Shown in pieces: positions 11,405-22,800 of a stretch of DNA of 64,000 nt (its first letter is position 1; each line of letters opens with the position of its first letter). The DNA is from Pyrenopolyporus hunteri (taxonomy: Eukaryota; Ascomycota; Sordariomycetes; Xylariales; Hypoxylaceae): assembly GCA_902806595.1 (NCBI GenBank), contig CADCXC010000018.1:1-64000 (forward strand), in the 5' to 3' direction. The notes below the pieces were generated by a model. That model worked only from the letters and a program-made list of their open reading frames with translations. It was not told where the DNA came from and searched no databases. A program made the position numbers and the translations under genes.

Positions 11405-13212
11405 ATGACGACTAGGGGAGACTCTACTCGCGGAGCACCGGCTCGCTCGCCGATGCGTTTCATCTCCGTCGATAATGTGCTGCAGTATGCATCCGAAATC
11501 CCGTCCGGTCAGCCACGCGTTCCACCGCAGCGCGGTCCTCGCAATATCCCCAGTGTACGACGTGTAAGCGGAGGAGGATTACCCAACCTAGCATCGCGTA
11601 CGGGGCAACAAAACATGCCGTCACGGACTACCCGGATCAGCGAGAAGCTGGTCCTGCTTCCCGAGACGATCGACGAGACGGCAGCAGCCGACGAAGAGGC
11701 CGAATCTGCTTTTCGGGAAGATGAAACGAGGCCGTTGAAAGATGAGGAGTTGGACGTCTTGAGGAAAAGAGGTGGGCTACGTGGGAAGAGCTACGCCGAG
11801 CGGCTCCCCAAATTCGAAAGAACCCATAAGTTGTCCAGAGTCACGGCTTACTGCACGGCACAAGCCTACAAGATGAAGTCTATGTCGGAATTTCTGCGCA
11901 AGAAGCACGACGCTAAGACGAAGCTCTACGACGATTGCCTGTATACAGTCTACCATATCCCATTGCTCCCCGGCGTGGACGGTTACCGCGTCAGGAGCCG
12001 GCCGATACTCAAGACCCCCGGCACGGGTAAGACTGTCCTGGACCTCGAGATCGAGCGAAGCGAACAGAGAGACGAACATATGGGCTATTATGACGAATAC
12101 GCGGACGGCGATCGAGGCGGAAGTCCTGGCGGGGAGAATGGAGGCTACCGACCATCATCCGAGGTTAGGGGTCGTGATACGGAAAGTCGTCGTTCTGAAC
12201 AGGAGCATCAATCATTAAGTCCGATAAACAGGCTCGCGCCTGACGCGAAACAATTTGCCGAGATGTTTGTCTTCTCGTACGGTGTTGTCGTCTTTTGGAA
12301 CTTTACCGAAGCTCAGGAGAAAGCTATCTTGGCCGATATCACCTTTGCAGAAACTGAGACTGGGGCGTCGCTGGTTACGCGTCCCCTCGACCAGAGCGAC
12401 GTCGAGACGGAAGAGTTCCACTTCGAGTATAATGCGGATGTTAAGAGACCGCGTATTTTCAACGATATGATTACGCTACTTCCACGATCTGACCATATGG
12501 TTAAGCTCACCATCAGTCATGCGATCGCTCAGAGCACGAAGCTCTGTTTCTTCGAGGAGCGCATGTCCGAAACTATGTTGAACGCCCAGAATGTGCCGAA
12601 GCGGCTGGCTCTCACGGGTGAACTGAACATGACGAGGACTGAGATCGTAATGATTCTCGGCCGCTTGTTCAAGAGCCGCGTAGATATCAACCTATGTGAG
12701 TAGTAGGCATGAAATATCTAACCAGGCTCGCTGGACTGACGGACTATAACTACCTAGCATCTAATATCCTCGACGTCCCCAACTTTTTCTGGGACTCCGA
12801 ACCTACGTTACATCCCCTCTATGTCGCCATCCGCGAATATCTAGAAATCGACCCGCGTACGAAGGTGCTCAACGAACGATGTCGTGTATTCCTCGATCTT
12901 GCCGAAATACTTTCGGATTCCGTCGCCGACGCGAAGATGAGTGCTATTACGTGGATCATTATCATCCTTATTATCGTCAGTATTCTTGTTACCGTTACCG
13001 AAGTTGCTTTACGGTTCGGTATCCTCTCCAAGGGGCGAGGCGAGAATAATGGCATGACGAATAAACAAGACGTACTCGGAAATGGATGGATTGCTGTTAG
13101 ATCGAATGCTACGCTCGAGGAATTAAAACAATGGGGCGTGACCTTGAACAAGGAAGAGAAGGCGGCTGTGTGTGGTGCGCAGTTCATCGGGACTACGTTT
13201 GCTGGCGTCTAA
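11405..13212 (+). CDS. DUF155 family membrane protein, RMD1/RMD8 type
   Basis: Two exons, 11405-12695 and 12758-13212, joined in phase across a 62 bp intron, give 581 residues. The N-terminal ~130 residues are low-complexity and Arg/Pro-rich. A conserved part begins at KLSRVTAYCTAQAYKMKSM, continues after an acidic Gly-rich insert at LAPDAKQFAEMFVFSYGVVVFWNFTEAQEK, and includes SDHMVKLTISHAIAQSTKLCFFEERM and SNILDVPNFFWDSEPTLHPLY. One strong transmembrane segment lies near the C-terminus (WIIIILIIVSILVTVTEVALRF). This is the DUF155/RMND1 family; fungal members include Rmd1 and Rmd8 in yeast (needed for meiotic division) and the Sad1-interacting factors of fission yeast. The biochemical role is not known. 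The alternative reading without splicing stops at once after LCE. Confidence 0.85.
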
Positions 13213-13511
13213 TCGTTATTCATGGAGTCTTCTCACGGCGTATGCGTTAGGGACGGATCATGGGACTGGCGTAAAGGAAAAGGAAATTTGATACCCGTGC
13301 ACAGGGCTTTCGGCGCATGTATTCTGTCTCGGCATCCGAAGTACGTCTGCGTCGATTTCCTATGTTGAATAATATCACTTAATATCTGGGGCCTCGAACC
13401 TCTGGAATGCTCTTATCCCTTTGACTCGGAACCCATGTGTGAAATGTCTAATCGTAACGCGTTCGTAAACATAAACTACTAACTTAGGGTAAACAGGCGC
13501 GCTCGTTACCC

Positions 13512-14834
13512 TCACGGTATTCGTAGCACGTCGTCCACGTTGACTACCTGTCCCGTGGCAATAGACCTATTCGCAGCGATACCAGTCAGGATGGACAGAG
13601 CGCCGTCGACATGGCTCGCAGCCCGCATATACTCGTCGGTAGTGGGCTCGCCAAATAGGTCGTTCAGCAGCACGCTGTCGCCACCGCCGTGAGCACCAAC
13701 TCCGTCCTCGATCTCGATTTCTTGCGGCTTCTCAAACAGCTTTCGTAATATGATTGTCCGTCGTTCCAGCGACCCTTCCGCCGCCTGCTCACCCCCCGAG
13801 TTCACATAGCTATTCTCCACCACCTCCATCTCTAGACGTCCCCCCGTCCCGTTGAAGCTCACCCGGAACCCCTCCCACGGCGCATACGCGGTCAGCGAGT
13901 ACGTCATCACCGCGCCGTTGCGGTACCGCACGAGGAGGTTCATCGTGTCTTCGATACTAATCCCGTCGGAGAACACGCTCTGGTCGCGGTAGTACGCGTC
14001 CTCGTGCTCGGCGTCGAGATACATGGCCTTGAGCTGGGGATGGTCCTCGAGGTGCAGGGCGAAGGGGTCCCGGCGGGCGCTCTCGCTGCCGTGGGCGCGC
14101 GCGTAGAAGGACGAGGGCGGGGCGCCGCGCGCCTCGGCGTTCTCGCGGCCGTAGAAGCGCAGGTCGCCCTGGGCGTAGACGGTGGCGGGGCGCGTCCGCA
14201 GCCAGAAGTTCACGAGGTCGAAGTGGTGCGTGCTCTTGTGCACCAGCAGCCCGCCGCTGTTCCGCCGGTCGCGGTGCCACCGCCGGAAGTAGTCCGCGCC
14301 GTGCGACGTGTTGAGCATCCACTCGAAGTGCACGCTGCTCACGGCCCCGATCGCCCCGGACCGCAGCAGCGAGTACACCGCCGTGTTGTGCGGCGCGTAC
14401 CGGTAGTTGAACGTCACGCGCACCCGCCGCCCCGCGTTCCGCGCCACCGCGTCGAAGATCGCCTGGCACCGCGCCGCGTCGATCGTCATGGGCTTCTCGG
14501 TCACCACGTCGCACCCCAGGTCTAGCGCCGCGGCGATGTACGTGTTGTGCGTCCGGTCGATGGTCGTGACGATGACCTCGTCCGGCGCCGTCTCCCGCAC
14601 CATGCGCGAGAAGTCGGCCGCCGCGAATGTTGGCACGGCGCCGTGGCCGAGTGCCTCTAGCCGCGAGTTGGCGAAGTTCATGCGCGTCTGGTTCGTGTCG
14701 CAGAGCCCGACTATGCAAGAGGTTTTGGAGTAGTCCCGCGCGATTGCTGTGTAGAAGAACATGGCGCGGCCGCCCGTGCCTACGATGGCGTACTTCTTCC
14801 TTGCGGGCCGGAGAGGCGCGGTGGTGTCGGCCAT
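13512..14834 (-). CDS. Gfo/Idh/MocA-family NAD(P)-dependent oxidoreductase
   Basis: A single uninterrupted frame of 440 residues. The N-terminus is a Rossmann fold with the dinucleotide motif AIVGTGGRAM (about residues 16-25). The family's conserved EKP lies at 113-115 (CDVVTEKPMTI), and VHKSTHHFDLVNF at about 198-210 supplies the usual His/Asp of the active site. The C-terminal half is the mixed alpha/beta substrate domain (SIEDTMNLLVRYRNGAVMTYSL). Members oxidise or reduce sugars, inositols or related polyols; the substrate cannot be told from sequence. There is no signal peptide, so it is probably cytosolic. Length is normal for fungal members. The central part (about 13,990-14,640) is very GC-rich. 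It is divergent from the MFS permease at 16.2 kb, which could suggest linked uptake and metabolism, but this is only a guess. Confidence 0.85.
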   Translation of the reverse strand: MADTTAPLRPARKKYAIVGTGGRAMFFYTAIARDYSKTSCIVGLCDTNQTRMNFANSRLEALGHGAVPTFAAADFSRMVRETAPDEVIVTTIDRTHNTYIAAALDLGCDVVTEKPMTIDAARCQAIFDAVARNAGRRVRVTFNYRYAPHNTAVYSLLRSGAIGAVSSVHFEWMLNTSHGADYFRRWHRDRRNSGGLLVHKSTHHFDLVNFWLRTRPATVYAQGDLRFYGRENAEARGAPPSSFYARAHGSESARRDPFALHLEDHPQLKAMYLDAEHEDAYYRDQSVFSDGISIEDTMNLLVRYRNGAVMTYSLTAYAPWEGFRVSFNGTGGRLEMEVVENSYVNSGGEQAAEGSLERRTIILRKLFEKPQEIEIEDGVGAHGGGDSVLLNDLFGEPTTDEYMRAASHVDGALSILTGIAANRSIATGQVVNVDDVLRIP

Positions 14835-16181
14835 TGTTGCGGTGGTATTTGTGTACGCCCCGAAGATATCTAGGTGCGGCAGAACCTTATTCTCAGATAT
14901 GAGTATGTCTACTTGTAAGAGTTATAGACTGTCAAGGCGGGGGATTTAGCGATCATCTAGTTGAGGCTGGGATGAAAGTCTTAGTATTGGCTATTTGTCG
15001 GTTATCTATCTGCTTTTCCCAGGCTTTACAGATATCTCGATGTTCTATGAGAGGGGGTCGCCTACCACCACCGCACCGGACCGTTATCGCTGTCGGTAGA
15101 ATACTCTGCGAAGCAAACGGGGCTGTGGGTTGGAGAAGGTTGGGGAAACGGCTCCGCTGCCCCCCAAAGGCCGAGAATCTACGCCTTATCCTGTTCTTAG
15201 TCCGGATTTGGCCTCGCTATGGAATGTATTCGTGTCTTGGGAGATGCTCCCTTCTACACGGTAGCTTGAGAATGCGGCTCATGGTCTACGGGCACGACGT
15301 CCCCACGCCTATCTGACCGCTGGTACGCTAAGATATCTGCCGAAAACAACGGCTAGGTTCGAGGAATAGCGGGGTTGGTTAGTCGATGCGTCTTTTAGCC
15401 GTATCTGGGGTTGTCTCCGCCTTCACTGGGCTCACATTGCGGGGATTCTGGGGCAAGGATCCGGAAGGACAACCGTGAGTTGCTAGGCATTATTATATTC
15501 ACCATTACTGACCTTTCCTAAGCTAGCAGAACTGGCCTAACCTGATAAACCGATAGTCTGGTGCCGGGTAAACACCCGAGCATATCTTGTGGTGTAGCCT
15601 ACACGAAACCTCGAGCATGGCCTGTTGTGTTCTTATCCAGCATTCTCGGGATCCTATATTTCCGCCAATAAGGAGTTGTACCACAGCTTGTTGGTTATGG
15701 GCTTTATAGATCTGGACTATTGGACCTCTTGAGATCTATCTTAATACCGTACCAAATGAGACCACCATGATACTCGGTGGAGAGCGGCGGACGGTGTGAT
15801 GATTCATATAAAAGAACTATAAGGTAACAAGGTTATCTTCGGCCTATAGGCTCGCTCTAGATGATGGCTAGGGTACAATACGGAAAGTGATTTTATTGTG
15901 GTCGTTATACAAGAAACCCGAAAATATAGGTATCCCGGAACATCCACGCGCCCAGCCCACCGATGTTCCTTCAGCAAGGATCTCCGCACCGCCAACCTGC
16001 CATCATCCCGGGTGTCTGGGACCACTCTCCATGAAGGGGGATATATTTGACCTCTACCCCTGTCCTAGAAGTGACCATGAACCCTTAAAACCCTCTGCTG
16101 GTTCTGTGTCTTCAGTTTATCTCTGTGTCCTCGAATCTCAATGCTACCTTGCTGACAGTTCAAGGACTCAACACCGACAAC
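14835..16181. other. Divergent promoter region oxidoreductase / MFS permease
   Basis: About 1.35 kb with start codons facing outward. A 114-codon frame at 14972-15316 has ordinary composition but no recognisable motif and I do not support it as a gene. No repeats stand out. Confidence 0.5.
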
Positions 16182-18068
16182 ATGACGGACGACGGACCGA
16201 AAAAGGTACCAGCGGTGGCCGATACCACTGACGCCATAACGCCCGTCGAAGAACATCCTCAGCGCGCACACATCGTGAATTCCCGAGCTGACAAGGCAGC
16301 CCAGTTCATCGCCGAGCATGGCGAAGTCACGTTCACGTACGAGGAGGAGCGCAAGGTGCTGCGGCGCATCGACTGGCGGATTCTTCCCCTTATCCTCGGC
16401 GCCTACTTCTTCCAGCAGCTGGACAAGTCCTCGTTGTCGTATGTTTCCATCTTCGGCATTATGGAGGACGCCCAGCTCGAGTCGCTGGAGTACTCGTGGC
16501 TCGGATCGATCTTGTACCTCGCGCAGCTCATCTTTCAGCCCCTCGCCGCTTTTCTGTTGGTGAAGCTTCCCACGGGGAAGGTCATTGGGACGGCTATTGT
16601 CTGTTGGGTATGTATTTTTGGGTTTGTACTTTTAGCTTTCTCGCTATTGAACTTGTACAGTTGTTTAGGGAAAGCGACTTATGCTGAAGACTTTCCGAAC
16701 CATATCGGTATCGATACTGACATCTGTTTATGTAGGGTGCTTGCGCGGCGATCATGGCGGGCTGCACTAACTTCGGCTCGCTCCTTGCTTTGCGCTTCCT
16801 GCTAGGTTCATTCGAGGCTATGATCGCGCCGTCGTGCCTAGCGGTAACGCAGATGTGGTGGCGACGGTCTGAACAGACCCTGCGAGCTTCGTACTGGAAC
16901 GCGATGAACGGTGTCACATTCATTGTCGGCAGCCTGGTGACGTACGGCCTCGGCCATGTCGCGAGTGCCAAGATCTACCGATACCAGACCATCTTCATCT
17001 TCTGCGGCGTCTTAACTGTTCTCTTCGGAATCGCCTTCCTCGTGCTCATGCCCGACTCTCCCATGGAAGCCAAGTATCTGAGTGAGCGCGAGCGCAGTAT
17101 TGCCGTGGAGCGTCTGCGTGCCAACCAGATGGGTGTCGCGAGCCGGCAATGGAGGTGGGACCATGTAAAGGAGACGTTTACCGACTTTAAGACCCTGTTG
17201 TGGTTTATTCTCATCGTTGCGATTTCGATTGCCAGCGGCGGTATCAGCACTTTTGGTAACCTTATCTTAAGGGACTTCGGATTCACCAACTTCAACGCTA
17301 TTTTATTCAGCATGCCAACGGGGGCGATTCAAGTTGTAGTGATTATCGGCTCTGCGTGGGTTGCTACTAGGATATCGCGCAAAGGAATTGTCATCACTGG
17401 CCTTAGTTGCCTCCCTACCATCGGGACCGTGCTCATGTTGACGGTTCCCCGTAATGAGAGCAATAAAGGAGTTCTCCTTTTGGGATACTACCTGGTCCAA
17501 TGTCTTGGCGCGATCACTCCGATGGTCTACGCGTGGTCCGCCCAAAATACTGGTGGGGATACTAAGAAGAAAACGAGCTCTGCGATGATGTTCATGGGGA
17601 TGTGTACGGGTCAGTCAAAATCCTAGACCTGGCCGTTCCAGTGGTCTAACTCACAAGTAGGAAACGTTATTGGTCCTCTATTATATAACACGAAGGATGC
17701 CCCATTGTATCGCCCTGGCCTTATTGCTAACCTGATTATGTTCATCACCGTTGGTGCTCTCGGCCTGTAAGTTACTTATACTCCCTATGCCCTTATCCCT
17801 CTCCCAACCGGGTTACGTACTAACAAAAGAACTCAGGCTTATCCCTATGTACCTTATGGTCCTAAACAGATGGCACGCCAAGAAGAGGGAAGAGGTGGGA
17901 AAACAGGCTAACATCATCGACGAGTCCATGGTAAGAAGGAAGGATATGCAAGATAGCAAAGCCATTGAGATTGAGCAGAACGAGCAAACGGCTCGGAATA
18001 TCGAGGATGATAACGGCTTAAACGACCTTCCAGATTTGAAGAACGAGGACTTCATCTACGTATATTAA
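16182..18068 (+). CDS. MFS transporter, Dal5/allantoate permease type
   Basis: Four exons, 16182-16607, 16736-17609, 17661-17766 and 17837-18068, splice in phase to 545 residues (introns 128, 51 and 70 bp). After a soluble N-terminus come RRIDWRILPLILGAYFFQQLDKSSLSYVSIFG, typical of anion:cation symporters of the Dal5 group, then about twelve hydrophobic segments, for example SWLGSILYLAQLIFQPLAAF, NFGSLLALRFLLGSFEAMIAPSC and LLWFILIVAISIASGGIST. The C-terminus is NRWHAKKREE followed by an acidic cytosolic tail. Relatives import allantoate, ureidosuccinate, nicotinate, biotin and other small organic anions at the plasma membrane; the substrate here is unknown. The start chosen is the first in-frame ATG. 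No paralogue or regulator lies next to it. Confidence 0.85.
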
Positions 18069-18759
18069 TCGTGGTGCTAGGTACCTAGGTGTCATTACAG
18101 AATGTAGACACTGAACCCCCTATTTTTTGCGAAAAGGGGGGTCGATCGTCTACATAGATCCTACCTAAATCCCGACTTGTTTTCGCTCAAAGAACCTTAG
18201 CTGAAGTGTTTTCAAACGGTACGTATCGCCTAACAGAATAGTCGTAGTATCTTTGACTGCTATGAAATAGACGTGCTGTGGGGAAACGACAATGGATTGA
18301 GAAGGAGGCCGTCTTTGTTAATAGAGATATATTTATCTTAGCGCAACCCATTGTCGAGAGCCATATATTCACGTCTCTAAGAGAAATACAAGGAGACTTT
18401 ATCTCGGATAATATAATTATTATTCGGTATTTCTTTGACGGGACCAGATCAAGGGATAAGAAACAAAGATCGACGATCGAATAAGAGGAATTTCACCACC
18501 AGACGGCTACGAAGCCCTATTATCGTTTCCTCGCCTTTCCCGAACCACGTTCATTAAGTCAGACAATTTCTACGGCAGACCGCGTGGCAGGCACCACAGC
18601 CAACTTATTGAAGCTTTTCATTCATTCTGAATAATAATTTAACCCGAATAATTATAATCAGACTTGTCACATACACCAAGTCACGTTCCAAGCGTACAAA
18701 CTTCAACAGAAAGCGATCCAAACAAACACACAGACATACCGGCAGGTACACACCCAGCC
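18069..18759. other. Intergenic, MFS permease to Cys-containing protein
   Basis: About 690 bp. It begins with a possible terminator hairpin region (CCCCCTATTTTTTGCGAAAAGGG near 18115) and is AT-rich from about 18,180 to 18,480. No supported gene. Confidence 0.45.
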
Positions 18760-19356
18760 ATGTGCTACTACTGGCAAGTCACAAGATTCATCTGCGGGCA
18801 CGAAGAAATCGCGCCGGCCAGCGAACAAGGATCCTTCTGCCTCTTCGGGCAGACCGGGGGCATATGCGGGCGCGAGCTCGGGCGGTACCGGATCCTCGAC
18901 GTGCTCGTGAACGGGTGGTGCCGGCGGTGCGCGCCGGTGGCGGCGGGCATGGCGAGGTACAAGAGCCAGTACCGGGCGTCGGCGCCGGCGCCGCGCGCGC
19001 AGGCCCACGAGGCGCAGAAGCAGCGCGCCGCGCGCGAGAGGCTCGGGCGGCAGGCGGGCGTGCCGCCGGGCGCGTCCAGCGGCGCCCGCCTGGCGCTCCT
19101 GAACGACGTCGCGCGCCGCAACCTGCGCGGCTACCTGCTGCGCGGCGACGCGTACGCCCCCGGCGCCCTCGCCTGGGTCCTCTGGTACGTCGCGTCCCTG
19201 CCGCCCTGGCTCGACCGCGCCGCCCTGGTCGCCGAGATGCGCCCCTGGTTCGCGGAGCTGCTGGACGAGGACCAGCAGATCTGCCTCCGACCCGCGCTGC
19301 AGGGCATGCGGTGCGAGGGCGCGCTGGACGATGTTATGGTTTGGCGGAAGGATTAG
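18760..19356 (+). CDS. Hypothetical protein with N-terminal Cys/His residues
   Basis: I do not recognise this 198-residue protein. The start is the first in-frame ATG (MCYYWQVTRFICGHEE); the frame is open further upstream without an ATG. The first ~65 residues hold Cys and His in spaced pairs (C2, C13GH, C28, C37, C55RRC58), which could bind metal. A basic, Ala/Arg/Gln-rich stretch follows, then a more hydrophobic helical part (LAWVLWYVASLPPWLDRAALVAEM). It has no signal peptide. Short fungal proteins that begin MCYY and carry such Cys pairs are common and uncharacterised. Third codon positions are almost all G or C, unlike the flanking DNA, which supports real coding. Confidence 0.6.
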   Translation: MCYYWQVTRFICGHEEIAPASEQGSFCLFGQTGGICGRELGRYRILDVLVNGWCRRCAPVAAGMARYKSQYRASAPAPRAQAHEAQKQRAARERLGRQAGVPPGASSGARLALLNDVARRNLRGYLLRGDAYAPGALAWVLWYVASLPPWLDRAALVAEMRPWFAELLDEDQQICLRPALQGMRCEGALDDVMVWRKD

Positions 19357-20106
19357 GGAGGTAGGTATTGATGTGGATTATGGGAATTATATATACCTAC
19401 ATACCTATATATGTAGATTTCAAGATATATATGCGTGGTTGTTTGGTACATAGCGATGGACAAGGCTAGGTATAGTCACGGCCACACTAGGTCAGGTAGC
19501 ATCATAGGTCTTGCATATAGCAGAGGCGTAGGCTGGAATATTACTAGTGTTTTATCTATTATTTATTATTTTTCTTGGGAAAGTCTGGGTCTGTCTCTGG
19601 ATCGTAATCTGGCTCCCGTAAATATCCATACGACTTAGCTCGAAGCTTCAGGGTCCCGTATTCTTAGGCGAATTCGGTTTCGGGCTGGTTAGAGAGGCTT
19701 GACGAAGGTGAGTTTCAAGTGAACGTGCTACCAATACGTGGTGGACAGACGGAGGAACGTGGACGTGGAAGTTTCAGGCTTTGGAAGTGAACTAGTTGTT
19801 CTATTAGATACCTAGGTAGATAGAATTATGGTATCCGAAAGCATCCTTCTGAATGAGCGGTAGAATACTACAAAGGCCCATTATTAGCCTTATTTTTCTG
19901 TCTTCTACCACGCAAGCGTTCCGCATGCAGACAAAAGAGCCTTAGTCTCAATAGGAAAACAAAGGAGGCGTCGAATTTAAGCATCATAGTAAACACTCTA
20001 GCGAGAATACAAGCTAGCATATTGCGGGATATATGTTATTTTGATTTACTGGAACACCAAATCTTCAATTTCATTTCGTATTAAAACTTCCTATTCGTTA
20101 ATTACC
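19357..20106. other. Intergenic, AT-rich
   Basis: About 750 bp, with TATATAC/ACCTAC-rich sequence at 19,385-19,430. It presumably holds the 3' end of the preceding gene and the promoter of the next. No supported gene. Confidence 0.5.
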
Positions 20107-21902
20107 ATGTCAACTGAACCTGAGGTACCCCCCAAGGGACTGGCCGGGCCGGAGGCGGTGGCGGCGTCTAAAATGGATTTGCCTCGCACGAACGTTTTAG
20201 CCGTGGAGCCGTGGAGGCTGGGGAGGCCATATATCCCGGAACGGTGGTCGGCTAGGAACCGGAACACTGGACTCCCCAAGGGTTGGAGAGAGAATGAGGA
20301 TATCATAGTAGCGATGGACGCGCTCAACGTTCTCCGTAAGAACACTTCCCTTTGCGGGGTCACATATACATGCTGAGCCTTCTCTTCTAGGCTTTTGTTA
20401 AGGCCCAAACCCTTCATATTAAAAATATTTCCGTTTTTCCTTTATACGTGCGATGTTCCATACTAACGCATAAGCCACTAGAGCTTCGTCGAAGAGCGCA
20501 TATTATACCAGATTGCCTTCGCGTCTGCCTGAACTTCTATTACGAGGGCCTATCCAACTCTGTGAAGAAAGATGTCAACATCTTGGACCCGTTTCTAGCG
20601 TGGAGGTTTCCCGGGCCTAGGATCGAGTTCGATAAATGGTTAGATGAGACGTTCGACCCGACCCAAGAAGCAGGATATGATAGGACTCCAGAGGCTTACC
20701 AGCAAATCTTCGAAAAGCCATACGTCTTCTGGCCAATAGATAGCGTAAGAAAGGGCGTACACAGATGGGTGACAGTAGTCATACATCTGACGAAAACTAA
20801 AGACTCGGAACTGTATACCAACATAGAGGGCATAGCCGTCATCGACCCGAACGCAGACAACCCTCCCAGGAGGCGGGAAAGAATATACGAGAGGGTGGTG
20901 GCTTTCCTCGACCGGTGCGGCATACGTTCTGCCCCTGACTCCGACGTGGAACGGGATATATGGGTTCCGCCGATGAACCCTATACAATACCCCAGAGACC
21001 GTATAGAATCTTTTAGTTCGGGCCTTCGTAGCTTCGACCTGATCCGACAGTTACTTGGCCGCTTGACCCGGTATTACTCCCTAAAGCCAAACTTACATTC
21101 TGGGGAATCCTTTTGGCGACCTTGCGTCGGCTTCTTCAATCCGGACGCCGTGAGAGCGGAGATGATCGGGTACGCGGCCATGGAAGTTAACAGGCTCATG
21201 GAATACACCACACGAGTGGCCATAGAGCCCATTGTAAAAATAGTCAACGGTGAAGATGAAATAAAAATCCGGGATTTGGTGCCTATCAGGGATGACGTAC
21301 ATGAGTGGCTCCCAGGGGTTGTTGACAATAATGGCCGCGATATCATGTGGATCGAGTATCAGGAGTTGGGCAGGGAGGACGACGAAGACTCTAGCAACGA
21401 CGCCGATGGTATTGACGACAATTTTGATATCCCTAGTGGCACTGATTACGATGATAGCGGCGAAGACAGTGATTATGGTCCGCGGTCTGGTTTCCGTCAA
21501 TTAGGCCTTAATGCACAACCTCCTACGAGATACGGGCCCAGACAAGTTATCTCCGGAAAAGAAGCATTAGGGCGAGCACCTATGGTAGTTGTCCAGGAAG
21601 ACACGCCAGGGGGAATACAACCTGTGAAAAGGAGACCTGAAGGAGTCGGGTCGTCAAAACCCACGCCAATCATACTACACTCGAACGTATCTTCCGCGGC
21701 GGCATCTTATGCGGGTGAATCCTCCGACGATGACTCTGATAATATACAATCAAGGGGCACTCAGGCTCCTCAAAGAAGAGCCTGGAGAGGGATGCGCGTG
21801 TCTAAAAGCCCTGTAACTGAATCGTCCTCTGATAACTCGGATGTCGGAAGGAAGAGAAGTAGGGAACCTAGCAACGAGGGGGGAAAGAGACCGAGGAGGT
21901 GA
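20107..21902 (+). CDS. Ulp1/C48 protease-like protein, putative catalytic Cys missing
   Basis: Two exons, 20107-20335 and 20482-21902, joined in phase across a 146 bp intron with a TACTAAC branch site, give 549 residues. The middle (about residues 140-275) looks like the protease fold of Ulp1-type de-SUMOylases: FWPIDSVRKGVHRWVTVVIHL (His at about 170), IEGIAVIDPN (Asp about 198), NPIQYP (Gln about 245) and SFSSGLRSFDLIRQLL. In active relatives the Cys sits in a C-G-L/V context at the last motif; here it reads SSG, so Ser takes that place (255-256). The C-terminal ~200 residues are disordered, acidic (EDDEDSSNDADGIDD) then basic (GRKRSREPSNEGGKRPRR), with a likely nuclear localisation signal. 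The assignment is from motif order only and is uncertain; an unrelated fungal-specific protein is the alternative. Confidence 0.55.
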
Positions 21903-22800
21903 GGAGGGTTAGGGCACAAAACCTAAGGATTCAAAGTGTGGATTTATACGAGTTAAGCGATCTACGCCTTTGTACTTCTCAGGGCCCAAGGGTTCTCAGA
22001 TATGTAGGTGTCGGCAGGAAGCACCATATGTAGGTAGGTAAGGCGGTAGGTGATCTTGCTACAGACAGAAAGGTACATAGTGATTCTAAGCAACTTCTCG
22101 CCCAAATATTTGTTGGGATTAGTACCTGGACATACGCATGTACTGCCTGCCTATGTGTACGAGTAAAGTCACTTTTTGATATGGTGGAAGTGTGTAAAGA
22201 ACTGGCGAAGCAGGTATCCTACCCAGACAGGGACCTACTCCAGTACGACGGAAAGCAGTCGTGTTTTGTGTTTTCGAGGCGCGCCTGACCTCTGAGCACA
22301 TTTACCTGTTACCTACGTACCCGTAAGTGAATGTACGTGACCTGTGGCCATGAGCTCTCTGCGGTACGTGCCTACCTATATGGGTTGATTTTATACGAAA
22401 AGGAGTTGCGCCTGTTGTTAGCGTGATTCCTGAGTGCGTTTAATACGCCTAAAACGCAAGTACTAGGACAAAAGCGCCATATTAGCGCCTCAAATTTACC
22501 CGTGTAGGCATATACGTACACCTGGAAGCAGCGGGTAGGTATGAGCAGGTTTGTCCTGGACTCTGGAGAGAGAAGTACTCAGGCAGGTACATCTGTACGA
22601 ACGCGCCTCGATTCTGTTGGGATAGAGGGGCATTTAAAGCATTTAAATCTCGCGGTCCCTTGGTAGTTACCTGCTCTCACTTTTCTTCTTCTCTTCTTCA
22701 CCTCTATTCACATTCACTCCCATTCACTTCTACTCTAACCTTCCATTCTTCATACTTGTCAGTTCGACCAAAGTCATAAGTCAAGCCTACGAGTTCCATC
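21903..22800. other. Intergenic / promoter of secreted protein gene
   Basis: About 900 bp. It has several short GTAGGT/ACCTAC motifs. A TTTAAA pair lies near 22,634-22,648 and a pyrimidine-rich tract follows just before the next gene. Confidence 0.5.
22675..22745 (+). promoter_or_regulatory. Pyrimidine-rich tract before start codon
   Basis: About 70 bp of almost pure C/T with scattered A, 55-125 bp before the ATG at 22801. Such tracts are common at transcription starts of strongly expressed fungal genes. It suggests good expression of the secreted protein; no mapped start is available. Confidence 0.4.

Noticed and set aside
13370..13410. Minus-strand GGTTCGAGGCC resembling a Pol III B box
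   Set aside because: No A box at a fitting distance and the T stem has two mismatches.
13957..14718. 253-codon minus-strand frame overlapping the Gfo/Idh gene in another frame
   Set aside because: Arg/Ala/Gly-rich shadow of the GC3 island in the real gene.
14972..15316. 114-codon ATG frame upstream of the MFS permease
   Set aside because: Arg/Cys/Leu-rich translation without motifs; lies in a divergent promoter region.
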